NCBI GenBank assembly: GCA_017409465.1
Contig: JAFQSQ010000018.1
Location: 1-49,479 of the forward strand
Source: Akkermansia sp.
GTDB taxonomy: Bacteria > Verrucomicrobiota > Verrucomicrobiia > Verrucomicrobiales > Akkermansiaceae
Length of the DNA stretch: 49,479 nt
Direction of reading: 5' to 3'
In this document: positions 34,804 through 44,543 of the stretch, piece by piece
Layout of the letters: each line of letters opens with the position of its first letter
How positions within the stretch are numbered: position 1 is the first letter of the stretch
Made by a program: the position numbers and the translations under genes
The notes under the pieces: model-generated
The model's input: the letters and a program-made list of their open reading frames with translations, nothing else
Told to the model about the DNA's origin: nothing
Databases searched by the model: none

Positions 34804-34843
34804 AACAAGACCGGCCTCTCCGCAACGAGAGGTCGGTCTTGTT
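34804..34843. terminator. Bidirectional terminator
   Basis: A 17-bp stem (34804-34820 with 34827-34843, AACAAGACCGGCCTCTC arm, one G-U pair) and a 6-nt loop lie between the convergent secreted-protein and phosphohexomutase genes. Confidence 0.85.
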
Positions 34844-34865
34844 GATTTGTTGAGTGTACTCCTGA

Positions 34866-36809
34866 TCAGGCCATGCGGGCGTAGGCATCTGCCTCCACGG
34901 CTTTCCAGAGTGCGGCGATGCTGGCTTCCACGGTCGGGCGGGCGACAGCCAGATCAGCACCGGCTTCACCATGGGCGAAGAGGTAGAATTTAATCTTCGG
35001 TTCAGTCCCGCTGGGGCGCACGGCAAAGCTGCGGCCGTCGGCCAGGTCGATGAAGAGCATTTTTTCTGCCGGCACCGGGTCGCCCTCGGCGTCCACCATC
35101 CTGCCGGAGGAGAAGTCGCGCACGCCGATGACATCGGCGCCATCCATGGCGGCAGGCGGGTTCTCGATATAGCTCTTTGTCAGGGCCGCAATCTTGGCGG
35201 CGCCGTCAGCACCTTCCATGACGATGTTGGTGCCCAGCTCCTTGTAGTATCCCAGTTGGGTATAGATGTTGTTGAGACACTCCAGCAGACCGATACCCCT
35301 GGTGGCGAGATAGGCATTCAGCTCAGCCAGGCAGATAGCCGCAGCGTTGGCATCCTTGTCACGCACGAAGTCCTGAGCCAGGTAGCCGTAGCTTTCTTCA
35401 CCGCCGAAGACGAAGAACTTGCTGTACTCCAGCCGCAGCGCTCGGGTCTGCGTTTCACTCATGCTGCGGTATCCTTGGCGTTTCTCTGCCGGAATGGCAT
35501 TTTCGTACTTGCCAAGTTTGGCGGCGATATACTTGAAGCCGGTCAGCACGTTGACGGTGCTGATTCCGAAAGACGCGGCGATGGCATCCTGAAGCGGACT
35601 CGTCACGAAAGTTTTGACCATGACGGCGTGGTTGATGTTCTCCGGGGTGACGAGACCGAGTTCAATCATGCTCATGCAGCGATACCATGCCAGCAGACAG
35701 CCGGTCTGGTTGCCGGTGAGCAGCTGCATCTTGCCCGTGGCCTTGTCACGCACGGCGATACCCATGCGGTCGGCATCCGGATCAGTAGCGATGACCAGGT
35801 CGGCATTCTCGGCATCCGCCTGGGCAATGGCCATATCCAGAGCCGGGGCGTTTTCCGGGTTCGGGCTCTTGACGGTGGGGAATCGACCGTCAAGTACGTC
35901 CTGGGCCGCCACGGTACTGACGTTGCAGCCCAACTCGCGGAGCAGGGGAACGATGCAGCGGGCGCCGGTGCCGTGCAGATTGGTGAACACTACCTTGGCA
36001 GAGCTGGCGGAGAACACCTCCGGGCGCAGGATGATACCCTGAAGTTTCTGCATGTAGATGGCATCGAATGCCGCATCTAGCACACGCAGCGTGCCCTGCT
36101 GCTCTGCAGGCAGCGGGGTATAGGAGTCCGTAGTCAGGGCGTTCACTTCGGCTATCACGGCTTTGTCGTGCGGGGCGATGAGCTGCGCACCATCGTTGAA
36201 ATAAGCCTTGAAGCCGTTGTCGTGAGAGGGGTTGTGAGAGGCCGTCAGCACCACGCCTGTATCGGCGTTCAGCTCGCGGATGGCGAAGGATACCTCCGGG
36301 GTGGAGCAGGGACCGTCAAACAGGGCACAGTCGCAACCCAGATCCGTGGCGATCCGGGCGCAGAACTCGGCGAAGTCGCGCGAGAAGTGACGCGTGTCGT
36401 GGCCGACGACGATGAGCGGCTTGCGCCCGGTACCCTCAGCTTCCACAAAGCGGCGGACGTAGGTAATCAGTCCACGCATGGCGCGGCCGACGTTGAAATA
36501 GTTCATGGATGCAGTGCCCACGCAGGGAAATTCAGGCCGTCCGTTGATACCGCCCTTGCCTTGTTCGGCTTCGGTGACAACGGTGCCGATGGTGCGTCCG
36601 CGCAGACCACCTGTGCCGAAGGCGAGCGTCTTGTAGAAGCGATTGTTGAGCTCACTCCAGGCTTTCTGCTCGATGAGTTGGTCAATCGCTGCCGGGACGA
36701 CAGGATCCTGCGTGGCTCCGCAGAGCATGCTGATGTTTTCAAGTGACGATTCAAGCAGATTACCGTCGGCAACGGCCTGCTTCAGTGTGGAAAGTGTGGC
36801 GTCCGTCAT
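34866..36809 (-). CDS. Phosphoglucomutase/phosphomannomutase family enzyme
   Basis: The 647-residue alpha-D-phosphohexomutase interconverts hexose-1- and hexose-6-phosphates. TLAFGTGGLRG starts domain 1. The phosphoserine loop LTASHNPSHDNG (Ser191) and metal loop TDPDADRMG (343-348) are intact. The sugar-binding loop FGGEESYG (469-473) and phosphate loop RPSGTEPKIK near residue 611 complete the set. Length and FGTGGLRG form match the large PgcA-like branch that mainly uses glucose phosphates; mannose or other hexosamine use is possible. The -10 box lies 9 bp before the ATG. Confidence 0.92.
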   Translation of the reverse strand: MTDATLSTLKQAVADGNLLESSLENISMLCGATQDPVVPAAIDQLIEQKAWSELNNRFYKTLAFGTGGLRGRTIGTVVTEAEQGKGGINGRPEFPCVGTASMNYFNVGRAMRGLITYVRRFVEAEGTGRKPLIVVGHDTRHFSRDFAEFCARIATDLGCDCALFDGPCSTPEVSFAIRELNADTGVVLTASHNPSHDNGFKAYFNDGAQLIAPHDKAVIAEVNALTTDSYTPLPAEQQGTLRVLDAAFDAIYMQKLQGIILRPEVFSASSAKVVFTNLHGTGARCIVPLLRELGCNVSTVAAQDVLDGRFPTVKSPNPENAPALDMAIAQADAENADLVIATDPDADRMGIAVRDKATGKMQLLTGNQTGCLLAWYRCMSMIELGLVTPENINHAVMVKTFVTSPLQDAIAASFGISTVNVLTGFKYIAAKLGKYENAIPAEKRQGYRSMSETQTRALRLEYSKFFVFGGEESYGYLAQDFVRDKDANAAAICLAELNAYLATRGIGLLECLNNIYTQLGYYKELGTNIVMEGADGAAKIAALTKSYIENPPAAMDGADVIGVRDFSSGRMVDAEGDPVPAEKMLFIDLADGRSFAVRPSGTEPKIKFYLFAHGEAGADLAVARPTVEASIAALWKAVEADAYARMA

Positions 36810-36818
36810 ACTGTGGGC

Positions 36819-36847
36819 ATTCTATCAAAGCATCGCCCTGCGTGCAA
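36819..36847 (-). promoter_or_regulatory. Promoter of the phosphohexomutase gene (leaderless geometry)
   Basis: Minus-strand TTGCAC (36842-36847), a 17-bp spacer and TAGAAT (36819-36824). The predicted leader is 2-3 nt. Confidence 0.75.
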
Positions 36848-36915
36848 GCCCTATCTTGCGTCAGCGCGGCCCGTATGATGCGTTATCGACGGGGGCTCCT
36901 GTCGGAGAGGGCGTC

Positions 36916-37164
36916 TTACACGTCTCCCTGTTTGCCGCGGCCGAACAGCGCGGCTATTTTTGAGAAACTGAAGCTTTTGCCGATACGGAAACCTCCGATG
37001 CTCTTGTTGAGACTCACTCCACTCTTGCCGACTGTTGCCCGCCCTGTGGTAGAGGAGCCGAAGCTCAGGCTGATGCCGGAGCGACTCAGGTTGATATAAA
37101 GTATACCCGGAATAATCGGGATGCGGGTGTACATCGGTGAACGTCGATAGCCTCTTCTTGCCAT
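36916..37164 (-). CDS. Small DUF4236-like basic protein
   Basis: I start at 37164 (MARRGYRR), giving 82 residues. The reading frame continues far upstream, but that part is antisense to the next gene. The stretch IIPGILYINLSRSGISLSFG followed by ATVGKSGVSLNKS resembles the short DUF4236 domain (pattern PGxxxNLSKSGxSxSxG). That domain's function is unknown and it is often found in phage-like or membrane contexts. The protein is basic, without a signal peptide. Its promoter is one of the best in the window, and the -10 box ends 6 bp before the ATG, supporting a real leaderless gene. Confidence 0.75.
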   Translation of the reverse strand: MARRGYRRSPMYTRIPIIPGILYINLSRSGISLSFGSSTTGRATVGKSGVSLNKSIGGFRIGKSFSFSKIAALFGRGKQGDV

Positions 37165-37170
37165 GCTTCC

Positions 37171-37199
37171 AGTATAGAGAGGGAGCCTCAGAGAGTCAA
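37171..37199 (-). promoter_or_regulatory. Promoter of the DUF4236-like gene (leaderless geometry)
   Basis: Minus-strand TTGACT (37194-37199), a 17-bp spacer and TATACT (37171-37176), 6 bp before the ATG at 37164. Confidence 0.8.
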
Positions 37200-37305
37200 G
37201 AAAGAAAGCCGATTCGACTTCAATTGTAAAAAATAACGGGCGATGTCGCGGACGGTGGCAATTTGGCTTGACTTTTGGTATGACTTCATGCACTCTCTCG
37301 GGGCG

Positions 37306-38532
37306 ATGAACACAGTACTCATTATCGGTGCAGGTGGTGTGGGCCATGTGGTGGCTCACAAGTGTGCTCAGATGAAGGATGTCTACAAGAACATCCATCT
37401 CGCTTCGCGCACCAAGAGCAAGTGCGATGCCATTGCGGCAGACGTGCTTGCCCGCGAGGGTGTGACGATTACCACGCACGCCGTGGATGCCGATGATGTG
37501 GCGGCTACGGTGGCACTGCTGCGCGAGATTAAGCCGGATTTGGTGCTCAATGTGGCGCTGCCCTATCAGGATCTTCCCCTCATGGATGCCTGTCTGGAGG
37601 CCGGCTGCCATTATATGGACACTGCCAACTATGAGCCCCGAGATGTGGCGAAGTTTGAATACAGCTGGCAGTGGGCATACCAGGATCGCTTCCGCGAGGC
37701 CGGTCTGTACGCCCTGCTGGGCTCCGGTTTCGACCCGGGCGTGACCAATGTCTACACCGCATGGGCGCTCAAGCATCATTTTGATGAAATCGAGTACTTG
37801 GATATCATCGATGTGAACGGCGGTGACCACGGCCAGGCTTTTGCCACGAACTTCAACCCGGAGATTAACATCCGCGAGGTGACAGCTCCCTGCCGTCACT
37901 GGGAGAACGGCGATTTTCAGGAAACCGGGGCTATGAGCAAACACCAGGCCTTCACTTGTCCGGAGGGCGTGGGTACCTACGAGATTTACCGCATGTACCA
38001 CGAGGAGATGGAATCCCTCGTGAAGCATATCCCCACCATCAAGCGTGCTCAGTTCTGGATGAGCTTCTCCCCCAATTACATTAACCACCTGACGGTGCTC
38101 AAGAATGTGGGTATGACTCGCATTGATCCCGTCGTGTACAACGGTGTAGAGATTGTGCCGCTGCAGTTCCTCAAGGCGGTACTGCCTGATCCCGGTGATT
38201 TGGGTAAGACTACGCACGGCCGCACCTGCATCGGCTGCGTGATTCAGGGTAAGAAGGACGGTCAGTACAAGGCCATCTATGTGTACAATATCTGCGACCA
38301 TGAGGAATGCTTCCGAGAGGTTGGTTCCCAGGCCATTTCCTATACCACCGGTGTGCCCGCAGCCATTGGCGGCAGCATGATTCTCTCCGGTACCTGGAGC
38401 GGTAAGGGGGTGTTCAACATGGAGCAGAACGACCCCGATCCCTTCATGGAGGCGCTCAACAAGTATGGCTTGCCCTGGAACTGTATCGAGCTCACCCGCG
38501 AGCAGGCCGAAAGCCTCACCGTAGCCAACTGA
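37306..38532 (+). CDS. Saccharopine-dehydrogenase-family enzyme, likely carboxynorspermidine synthase
   Basis: I start at 37306 (MNTVLIIG), giving 408 residues; the upstream extension lacks family features. The Rossmann loop VLIIGAGGVGHVVAHK binds NAD(P)H, then ASRTKSKC and NVALPYQDLPLMDACLEAG follow. The overall pattern, with LLGSGFDPGVTNVYTAWALKH and NGGDHG, resembles carboxynorspermidine dehydrogenase, which builds (nor)spermidine from aspartate semialdehyde and a diamine. The decarboxylase partner (NspC) is not in the window, so saccharopine dehydrogenase remains possible. Codon bias is strong. Transcribed alone and followed by an excellent terminator. Confidence 0.83.
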   Translation: MNTVLIIGAGGVGHVVAHKCAQMKDVYKNIHLASRTKSKCDAIAADVLAREGVTITTHAVDADDVAATVALLREIKPDLVLNVALPYQDLPLMDACLEAGCHYMDTANYEPRDVAKFEYSWQWAYQDRFREAGLYALLGSGFDPGVTNVYTAWALKHHFDEIEYLDIIDVNGGDHGQAFATNFNPEINIREVTAPCRHWENGDFQETGAMSKHQAFTCPEGVGTYEIYRMYHEEMESLVKHIPTIKRAQFWMSFSPNYINHLTVLKNVGMTRIDPVVYNGVEIVPLQFLKAVLPDPGDLGKTTHGRTCIGCVIQGKKDGQYKAIYVYNICDHEECFREVGSQAISYTTGVPAAIGGSMILSGTWSGKGVFNMEQNDPDPFMEALNKYGLPWNCIELTREQAESLTVAN

Positions 38533-38558
38533 TTCCGCTTCCACCCTTTCATTTTTAC

Positions 38559-38600
38559 AGCGGCTTCCTTCCGACAGGCTCGGAAGGAAGCCGCTTTTTT
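38559..38600 (+). terminator. Rho-independent terminator
   Basis: A perfect 16-bp stem AGCGGCTTCCTTCCGA (38559-38574 with 38580-38595) and a 5-nt loop are followed by six T. Confidence 0.95.
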
Positions 38601-38668
38601 CGAATGAGACGCTGATTTGTCTCGCTGTAGGGTGGGTATTAGTGTAGAATGCCACGGTAATATCTGAT

Positions 38669-41600
38669 ATGAACCGTTTTTGCATCAATTTTCTGTGGAT
38701 GATGAGCCTGCTGCTGGTGGGAATACTGCGGGCGGCAACGATTGAGTCGGGGGGCTATGAGCAGACGGTGACGATACGTTTCCCCGAGTCGGTGGTTCAT
38801 GCGTCGGCCGTGCGGATGTCTGAGGATGAGCCCTCCGGGGAGGCCCCCGATTTGTTCCGGATAAGCGGGGATGCTCGCCATGTCCCTCAGACACGATGGG
38901 TGGATCAGGATAAACTGGAGGTAAGTTTCCCGGCAGGCAGTAGCTGCAAGACGCAGTACAAGCTGCTTTTCCACGAGGGAACCTGCTATCTGGGTGGGGC
39001 TGAAATGAAGAAGCGGGAGTATGTATTCCGCTGCCCGGAAAATCGGTTGAGTATCCGTCCTGTTGCCACCGCTCGCGGAGGAGCCTTGTTAGTGACCCCG
39101 ACGCATCACCACACACGCGAAGCTCAGCTTTTTTCCGAAAAGTCGGCGGTGAATTATGTGTTCCGTCGGGTTAAAAAAAGTATCTGGACGGGTGAGCGCT
39201 ACCTGGGCCGCAGCGTAGCTGCGACGGTGGAGCCTGCCCGTGTGTGCGATGGGGTTCTGGAGGAGAGTCTGGAGAGACTGGCTGCCGCCGGGCCGAAGGT
39301 CTGGGAAAAACTGAAAGCGGATTCGCTGCTGCCCGGCCATGTGCTGGTGCGCCCTGTGGAGGAGCTGGATATGGACGAGACCTGGATACTGTGCTACAGC
39401 GGTGAGCCGAACTCCGGGTTTATCGGTGCTCAGCAGAAGGCCGCCTCAAACAGCTCTACGCCCATGCCGGGATATTCGGATGATTTTCATCCTGCCAATG
39501 AGCTGCTCAGCGGGCTGAGTGCAGAGGAAAAGGCTACTGGTGACAGTGAGGTGATGATGACCTTGTTCTTTTCGCAGCCTGTTCCCGAAAAATCGCTGCC
39601 GGAGCTCTTCTCTCGTCTGGGATTCAGCATAAATGGCGAGGGAACGATGGAAAAAACGAAGTCGGGTAGAAAACTGACGGTCAACGAGAAAATCTGGCTC
39701 CATTTCCGCTATGCCGGGCCCCTGCCGTATCAGCCTCACGGTGTGTACTTGCCGGGAGCCGAGGGGAAACGACTGGCCTATCAGGCCTCGGGTATGGCTA
39801 GCGGGATGCGTATTCTCGTGAGTGGAGTCCTGCCTGCTGTGGTGGATGTGAGCGTGCCGGCGGGGACGGCTTCAGCCAATGGTGCCGTGACGCGCGATGA
39901 GCATGTGCATCGGCTCGCTCTGCACCCGGCATGGCCGCAGATACAGACGGACGAGCTGACGGTGCTGCCCCTGAAAGGGGCGCATAAGCTTCGGCTCCCC
40001 ACCACCAACATCAGCAGGGTGGATGCCACGGTACACCGCGTGCATCCCCGCCAGGTGGCTGAGGCACTGATGGAACCCGCCTATGACTCGCGCGACCGAG
40101 ACCGGTATCAGTATGAGTATCGTATCCACCGCGCCCGCAAGAGCAAGGATCTGCCCGCTGTGTCATCTGCTTTGGATGCACGCGAGAAGCGCCTGGACGA
40201 GGCAGAAGAAACGCTGGAGGCGAGGGAAGAACTGCGGAACCAATACATCGCCGATGCGCGGAGCTATCCGACACGGCATTTTGACCTGAAGGGCAGCTCT
40301 CTGTTTCGCAGTTCGGAGCTGGTGCTGGATCTGGAGGCGTTGACAGGGGAGAAGTTGCAGCCCGGCTTATATCTGATTACGCTGAGGGTGACCCCTAACG
40401 CTCACGTACAGTACGCGCTTTCTCTGCAGGGGCAGCGGGCAGATGCTCTGAACTACGAACTGGATATCCCCGTATTGGTGACGGATTTGAATGTCATCTG
40501 CGCGGAGCAGGGGGTGCTGGTGACCCGTTTTTCTGATGGTTCTGTTGTCACCGGGGCCGAGATGAAGTCTCTGGAATGGAACAAGGCGACCCGCGCATAC
40601 GAGGAGGTACCCCTGCCGGATTGCAGCGGTGTTGCTTTTATCAGACAGGATGAAGCAAAATCCATTATTGTCCGCTGTGGGCAGGATGTGGCCAAGGGGC
40701 GAATCCCCTCGTCTTATTCGCGATGGATGGTGCAGGATGAAACGGCGAAAAACGCTGCGACCCGGATTTTCCTGCTGAAGGATCGCTCCATGTATCGCCC
40801 CGGTGAGGCGGTGCACCTGCGTGGCCTGGTGCGACGCTTCAAGTCGGACCACTATGCCTTGCCGAAGGAAAAGCAGGTGACGCTGACGGTGCTGCGGCCG
40901 AACCTTGAAAAACTGTCGGAGCAGGAAATCCCGTTGGGTGAGTTCGGTGGTTTTGCCGCCGATATTCAACTCCCCGATGGTGAGGAGGATGTGGCTGGGG
41001 ATTATACAGTGGAGGTGCGTGCCGGTGGAGAGAAAACGTCGATATCCGTTCCCTGCCAGGTATTCCGTCGCAATGCCTTTGTTGCTACCCTGACCTCTGA
41101 TGTGGAAAAAGTGGCACCGCAGAAGATTTCCCTGACGGTGCAGGCAGATGATTACAGCGGGGTACCGCTCAGCAATGCCAAGGTAGAGCTGAAGCTGCGC
41201 AGCGGTACTGTGGGTGAAACGCACCGCCTGGTGACTGATGCTAACGGCACGGCCGAGTTGACGTTGCCGATGAAGGAGGAATGGTTACGGCAAGGTGAGC
41301 TGGATATAGAGGGCAGCGTTGCCAATGACCGGGAGGAATACGTCATTCTTCCCCTCCGCTCGGAGACGTTTTCGCCTGCTGATTTCTGCATCGACTACCG
41401 GGATTCGCGCCTGTATCTGACCGATACCCTGAGTGGTGAACCTTTGGGGCGTGACCAGCTCATCAGCATCGACCTGAAAGTAGAGGGCTTGCAGGCTCAG
41501 AATCCCCGCGCTTGTTTTTCGCTGATGGAACTGATGGAGAGGAAGGTGGCGAGCTGTGAACTGACGATTCCCGCTCATGCTCGTCAGGGGGTGCCCCTGC

Positions 41601-44437
41601 CGCCGAACATGCTCCGTGCTCTGCAGGAGCATGGGGTGGAGGACGAAGATTTTCGCTATCGCATGCGGCTTGAGCTGAGGGGGCGCGATGCCGCCGGCCG
41701 CGAAGCGGTGCACAGTACCGTGCCCTCTGTCGATACCGATGCGGCAGAGACGGAACTGTTCCTTCGTGCAGAACCGCTTCAGGATAGGCTGCGGCTGCAC
41801 TTCCTCTCTCCCCGCAATGGCCCGGTGCATGTGTTCATCGGTTGCGGGGAGCGTCTGCGCCATGTGCAGCGGCACGCAGAGAAGGGGGAGCAGACGATGG
41901 ATATCCACCTGCAACGCCTGGAGGAAGGCACCGTGAGCGTCTCTCTGGTCATTCCGGAAAGCGGGAAAAACGCGACGCGTCGCCTGGTGACGGATAATAC
42001 CACCTGTTTCGTGCCGATTGCACGGCAGCATCTGGATGTTTCGCTACTCATGCCGCAGGGGACGACCCGCCCCGGGCAGAAGATTCTGCTGAGCGGACAG
42101 GTGCTCTCAGCCGGCAAACCTGCCGACGCAGAGGTGACTCTCTATGCCGTGGATGAGGGAATGCTCTCGCTGCAGCGCTATGAGCGGCCTGACCCTGAGC
42201 GCTTCTTTGCTTCTGGTCGAGCGTTGACTTTTGAGCCTGCATCCCTTGAGGCGTCACCTCAGTGCCTGTCTTCTGAGGTGATGGATGCCATCTGGATGGG
42301 GGATATGCACAGGGGGGATTCCGTCAGTCTGTCTCCGGTACTGGAAAGGAAGTTCCTTTCGAAGGCTAAGTATCTGAAGAAGCCGGTCTACGCCGGATTC
42401 CTGACCGGAGGACTGCGCAGTGGCAGCTCTTCCACCCTGAGCCCGGCCGATATGAATGAGCTCCTGGCCTCGTATGATGATGTGGAGATTATGCCTGCTC
42501 CCACGCCGGTCCAGCCTTGCATCGGAGAATATACCGAAGAAAATTATCGCAATGATTTTGAGCCTGTAGCGGTATGGAAAGCCGCCTTGCGTACGGATGC
42601 GGAGGGGCGTTTCTCTGCCGAGGCAGAGTTGCCGGATACCTTGACTACCTATCGCGTGTTTGCCGTGGCAGCGGATCGCTCCGGTTCGCGTTTCGGCTCC
42701 GCTGAGGATTGCTTTGTTGTGAACCTGCCGGTGATGATTACCCCCGGTATGCCTCTGTTCATGAGTACGGGGGATACGCTGAAGATTCCGCTCTCCATCA
42801 CCAATGCCACGGATAAAGCCGGAAGCTGGAAGGTCACAATGGAGGGCTGTGAAACGCCGCAGCTGGCGGAGCTGTCTCCCGGTGGCAGCTCTACGCTGTA
42901 TTTTGCGGTGGCTCCTGCGCAAGAGGGCGAATGCCGCCTGCGATGGAAAGCGGAGGGGGCTTCCGGCACAGATGCCGTGCAGGGTACCTGCACGGTACGA
43001 TTCCCTGCGCCGCTGCTCAAGGAAGTTCATCGCCCGGAACTCCTGCCCGGTCAGGAACCGCTGAAGCTTGCCTCTCTCTTTGCTTCGGAGCTGGCACAGT
43101 CCACACGTTCGGAGGCAGAGCTGTATTTGTCCTCCTCGCCTCTGCTGCATTTGAGGGGATGTCTGGATTTTCTGCTGACTTATCCCTATGGCTGCACGGA
43201 GCAGAAGGCTTCTGCACTCATGCCCCGATTGCTGTATGACGAGCTCTCTCCTTTCTGTCCGAAGCTTGCCGCCACGCCGCGAGAGGAAGTCACGAAGGAA
43301 GTGGAGCGCGAAATCAGAGCCCTTTTTGCACGACAGTGCGAGGATGGCGGCCTGGGCTATTGGAAAGCCGGCGAGAATGGCTGCGGCTGGGCCAGTGCGT
43401 ATGCGGCCATGGTGCTGACCGTCGCGTCCGAGCGCGGCTATGCTCTGCCGAAGGATAAGATGAAACGCCTGTTGCGTTTTGTGGAGAGACTGGATGAGGA
43501 CGAACTGTTCTTCGAGGCCGATTTGATGGCGGCTCGCGCGCTGGGAGATAAGCGAAAGCTGGAACGTAGGCTGAGAGCGAAGTGTGACGATATCGAGAAG
43601 AGTCAGAAAAACGGAAGTCGACCCGGCGTGTACGGGGCAACTATCCGATTCCTGCAGCACTTGCAGCATTCTGCATCCCGCGGCGATGCTTTCCGCGATT
43701 GGCTGCGAACCGTCGGGCGGGATGCACGTCACCACAGCACGTCTCATTCTTCGCTGATGCTGCTGGCTCTGCATGATTTCCTTCGCAAGCAATCCGTGGC
43801 TGCATCGGAGGTATCCGTCGTGACGGATTCCGGCAGCCATCAGCTGAAGCGTGAACCGCTGAAGTGCCCCTTGCCGCGGGTGAACCGTCTGGCTGAGCTT
43901 CCCACCACACTGGCGGCAGAAGGTGGCCCCGTCTATGCGCTGGTACAGGCCAAGGCTCAGCCGCAGCAGACGGATTTCTCCGGCGTGACCGAGAGAGGGC
44001 TGCAGGTGACCCGCGTCTACGAGGTGCAAGGTGAGGATGGTAAGTGGCACAGGGCACCGGATCAGCTGAAAGTAGGCGATGTGGTGCGCGTCACGCTCAC
44101 CTGCGCCAAGGTGGCAGACGAGCTGGAGTATCTCGTGCTCGAGGATTATCTCCCCGCCTGTATGGAGGCCATCAACCCGGAAATCCCGAGCCAGGCCGCC
44201 GGGCTGGAACAGGTGCCGTGGAGCAGCTGCTTTGACCACCATGAGTATCTGGCTGACCGAGTACGCGGATTCTGCTCTCGCTGGAGCGGACGTGATTTGC
44301 TGAATATGACCTACTTTGCCCGGGTGAAACGCGCCGGTGCTTCCACCGCGCCCCCGGCTCAGGCCCAGCTCATGTACGAACCGCAGGTGTATGGACTTTC
44401 TCCGAATTCTCGTGTGATTTCCGTTCCGGTGGAGTGA
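38669..44437 (+). CDS. Alpha-2-macroglobulin family protein with thioester motif
   Basis: This is a 1922-residue exported protein with a signal peptide (about residues 1-22) and no lipobox. Multiple macroglobulin beta-domains follow; the MG2-type segment DRSMYRPGEAVHLRG is near residue 706. The A2M domain starts with AVWKAALRTDAEGRFSAEAE near residue 1290. The thioester segment YPYGCTEQ is intact (Cys1509, Gln1512), followed by the helical thioester domain. Known family role: covalent trapping of proteases through a bait region and the thioester, protecting the periplasm. Bacterial homologues are often lipoproteins next to the penicillin-binding protein gene pbpC; here there is neither a lipobox nor pbpC. 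TAGAAT at 38645-38650 may be its -10 box, with a leader of about 13 nt. Confidence 0.92.
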   Translation: MNRFCINFLWMMSLLLVGILRAATIESGGYEQTVTIRFPESVVHASAVRMSEDEPSGEAPDLFRISGDARHVPQTRWVDQDKLEVSFPAGSSCKTQYKLLFHEGTCYLGGAEMKKREYVFRCPENRLSIRPVATARGGALLVTPTHHHTREAQLFSEKSAVNYVFRRVKKSIWTGERYLGRSVAATVEPARVCDGVLEESLERLAAAGPKVWEKLKADSLLPGHVLVRPVEELDMDETWILCYSGEPNSGFIGAQQKAASNSSTPMPGYSDDFHPANELLSGLSAEEKATGDSEVMMTLFFSQPVPEKSLPELFSRLGFSINGEGTMEKTKSGRKLTVNEKIWLHFRYAGPLPYQPHGVYLPGAEGKRLAYQASGMASGMRILVSGVLPAVVDVSVPAGTASANGAVTRDEHVHRLALHPAWPQIQTDELTVLPLKGAHKLRLPTTNISRVDATVHRVHPRQVAEALMEPAYDSRDRDRYQYEYRIHRARKSKDLPAVSSALDAREKRLDEAEETLEAREELRNQYIADARSYPTRHFDLKGSSLFRSSELVLDLEALTGEKLQPGLYLITLRVTPNAHVQYALSLQGQRADALNYELDIPVLVTDLNVICAEQGVLVTRFSDGSVVTGAEMKSLEWNKATRAYEEVPLPDCSGVAFIRQDEAKSIIVRCGQDVAKGRIPSSYSRWMVQDETAKNAATRIFLLKDRSMYRPGEAVHLRGLVRRFKSDHYALPKEKQVTLTVLRPNLEKLSEQEIPLGEFGGFAADIQLPDGEEDVAGDYTVEVRAGGEKTSISVPCQVFRRNAFVATLTSDVEKVAPQKISLTVQADDYSGVPLSNAKVELKLRSGTVGETHRLVTDANGTAELTLPMKEEWLRQGELDIEGSVANDREEYVILPLRSETFSPADFCIDYRDSRLYLTDTLSGEPLGRDQLISIDLKVEGLQAQNPRACFSLMELMERKVASCELTIPAHARQGVPLPPNMLRALQEHGVEDEDFRYRMRLELRGRDAAGREAVHSTVPSVDTDAAETELFLRAEPLQDRLRLHFLSPRNGPVHVFIGCGERLRHVQRHAEKGEQTMDIHLQRLEEGTVSVSLVIPESGKNATRRLVTDNTTCFVPIARQHLDVSLLMPQGTTRPGQKILLSGQVLSAGKPADAEVTLYAVDEGMLSLQRYERPDPERFFASGRALTFEPASLEASPQCLSSEVMDAIWMGDMHRGDSVSLSPVLERKFLSKAKYLKKPVYAGFLTGGLRSGSSSTLSPADMNELLASYDDVEIMPAPTPVQPCIGEYTEENYRNDFEPVAVWKAALRTDAEGRFSAEAELPDTLTTYRVFAVAADRSGSRFGSAEDCFVVNLPVMITPGMPLFMSTGDTLKIPLSITNATDKAGSWKVTMEGCETPQLAELSPGGSSTLYFAVAPAQEGECRLRWKAEGASGTDAVQGTCTVRFPAPLLKEVHRPELLPGQEPLKLASLFASELAQSTRSEAELYLSSSPLLHLRGCLDFLLTYPYGCTEQKASALMPRLLYDELSPFCPKLAATPREEVTKEVEREIRALFARQCEDGGLGYWKAGENGCGWASAYAAMVLTVASERGYALPKDKMKRLLRFVERLDEDELFFEADLMAARALGDKRKLERRLRAKCDDIEKSQKNGSRPGVYGATIRFLQHLQHSASRGDAFRDWLRTVGRDARHHSTSHSSLMLLALHDFLRKQSVAASEVSVVTDSGSHQLKREPLKCPLPRVNRLAELPTTLAAEGGPVYALVQAKAQPQQTDFSGVTERGLQVTRVYEVQGEDGKWHRAPDQLKVGDVVRVTLTCAKVADELEYLVLEDYLPACMEAINPEIPSQAAGLEQVPWSSCFDHHEYLADRVRGFCSRWSGRDLLNMTYFARVKRAGASTAPPAQAQLMYEPQVYGLSPNSRVISVPVE

Positions 44438-44543
44438 ACAGGGACGTCCCCAAAAATCACCCTATCCCTCACCGGTATGAAATTCATGCCGATAAGCCGG
44501 AGCAGCGGATTTTCAAATTTTTTTAGAAAAATTCAAATTTTGC

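Noticed and set aside
36916..38688. 590-residue minus-strand frame antisense to the saccharopine-dehydrogenase-family gene
   Set aside because: The plus-strand protein has a full Rossmann motif and family features. The antisense product is His/Val-rich low-information sequence typical of a codon-bias shadow. Only its last 82 codons form a real gene.
42254..44242. 662-residue minus-strand frame inside the alpha-2-macroglobulin gene
   Set aside because: It is antisense to the conserved thioester domain and has no recognisable motif or promoter.
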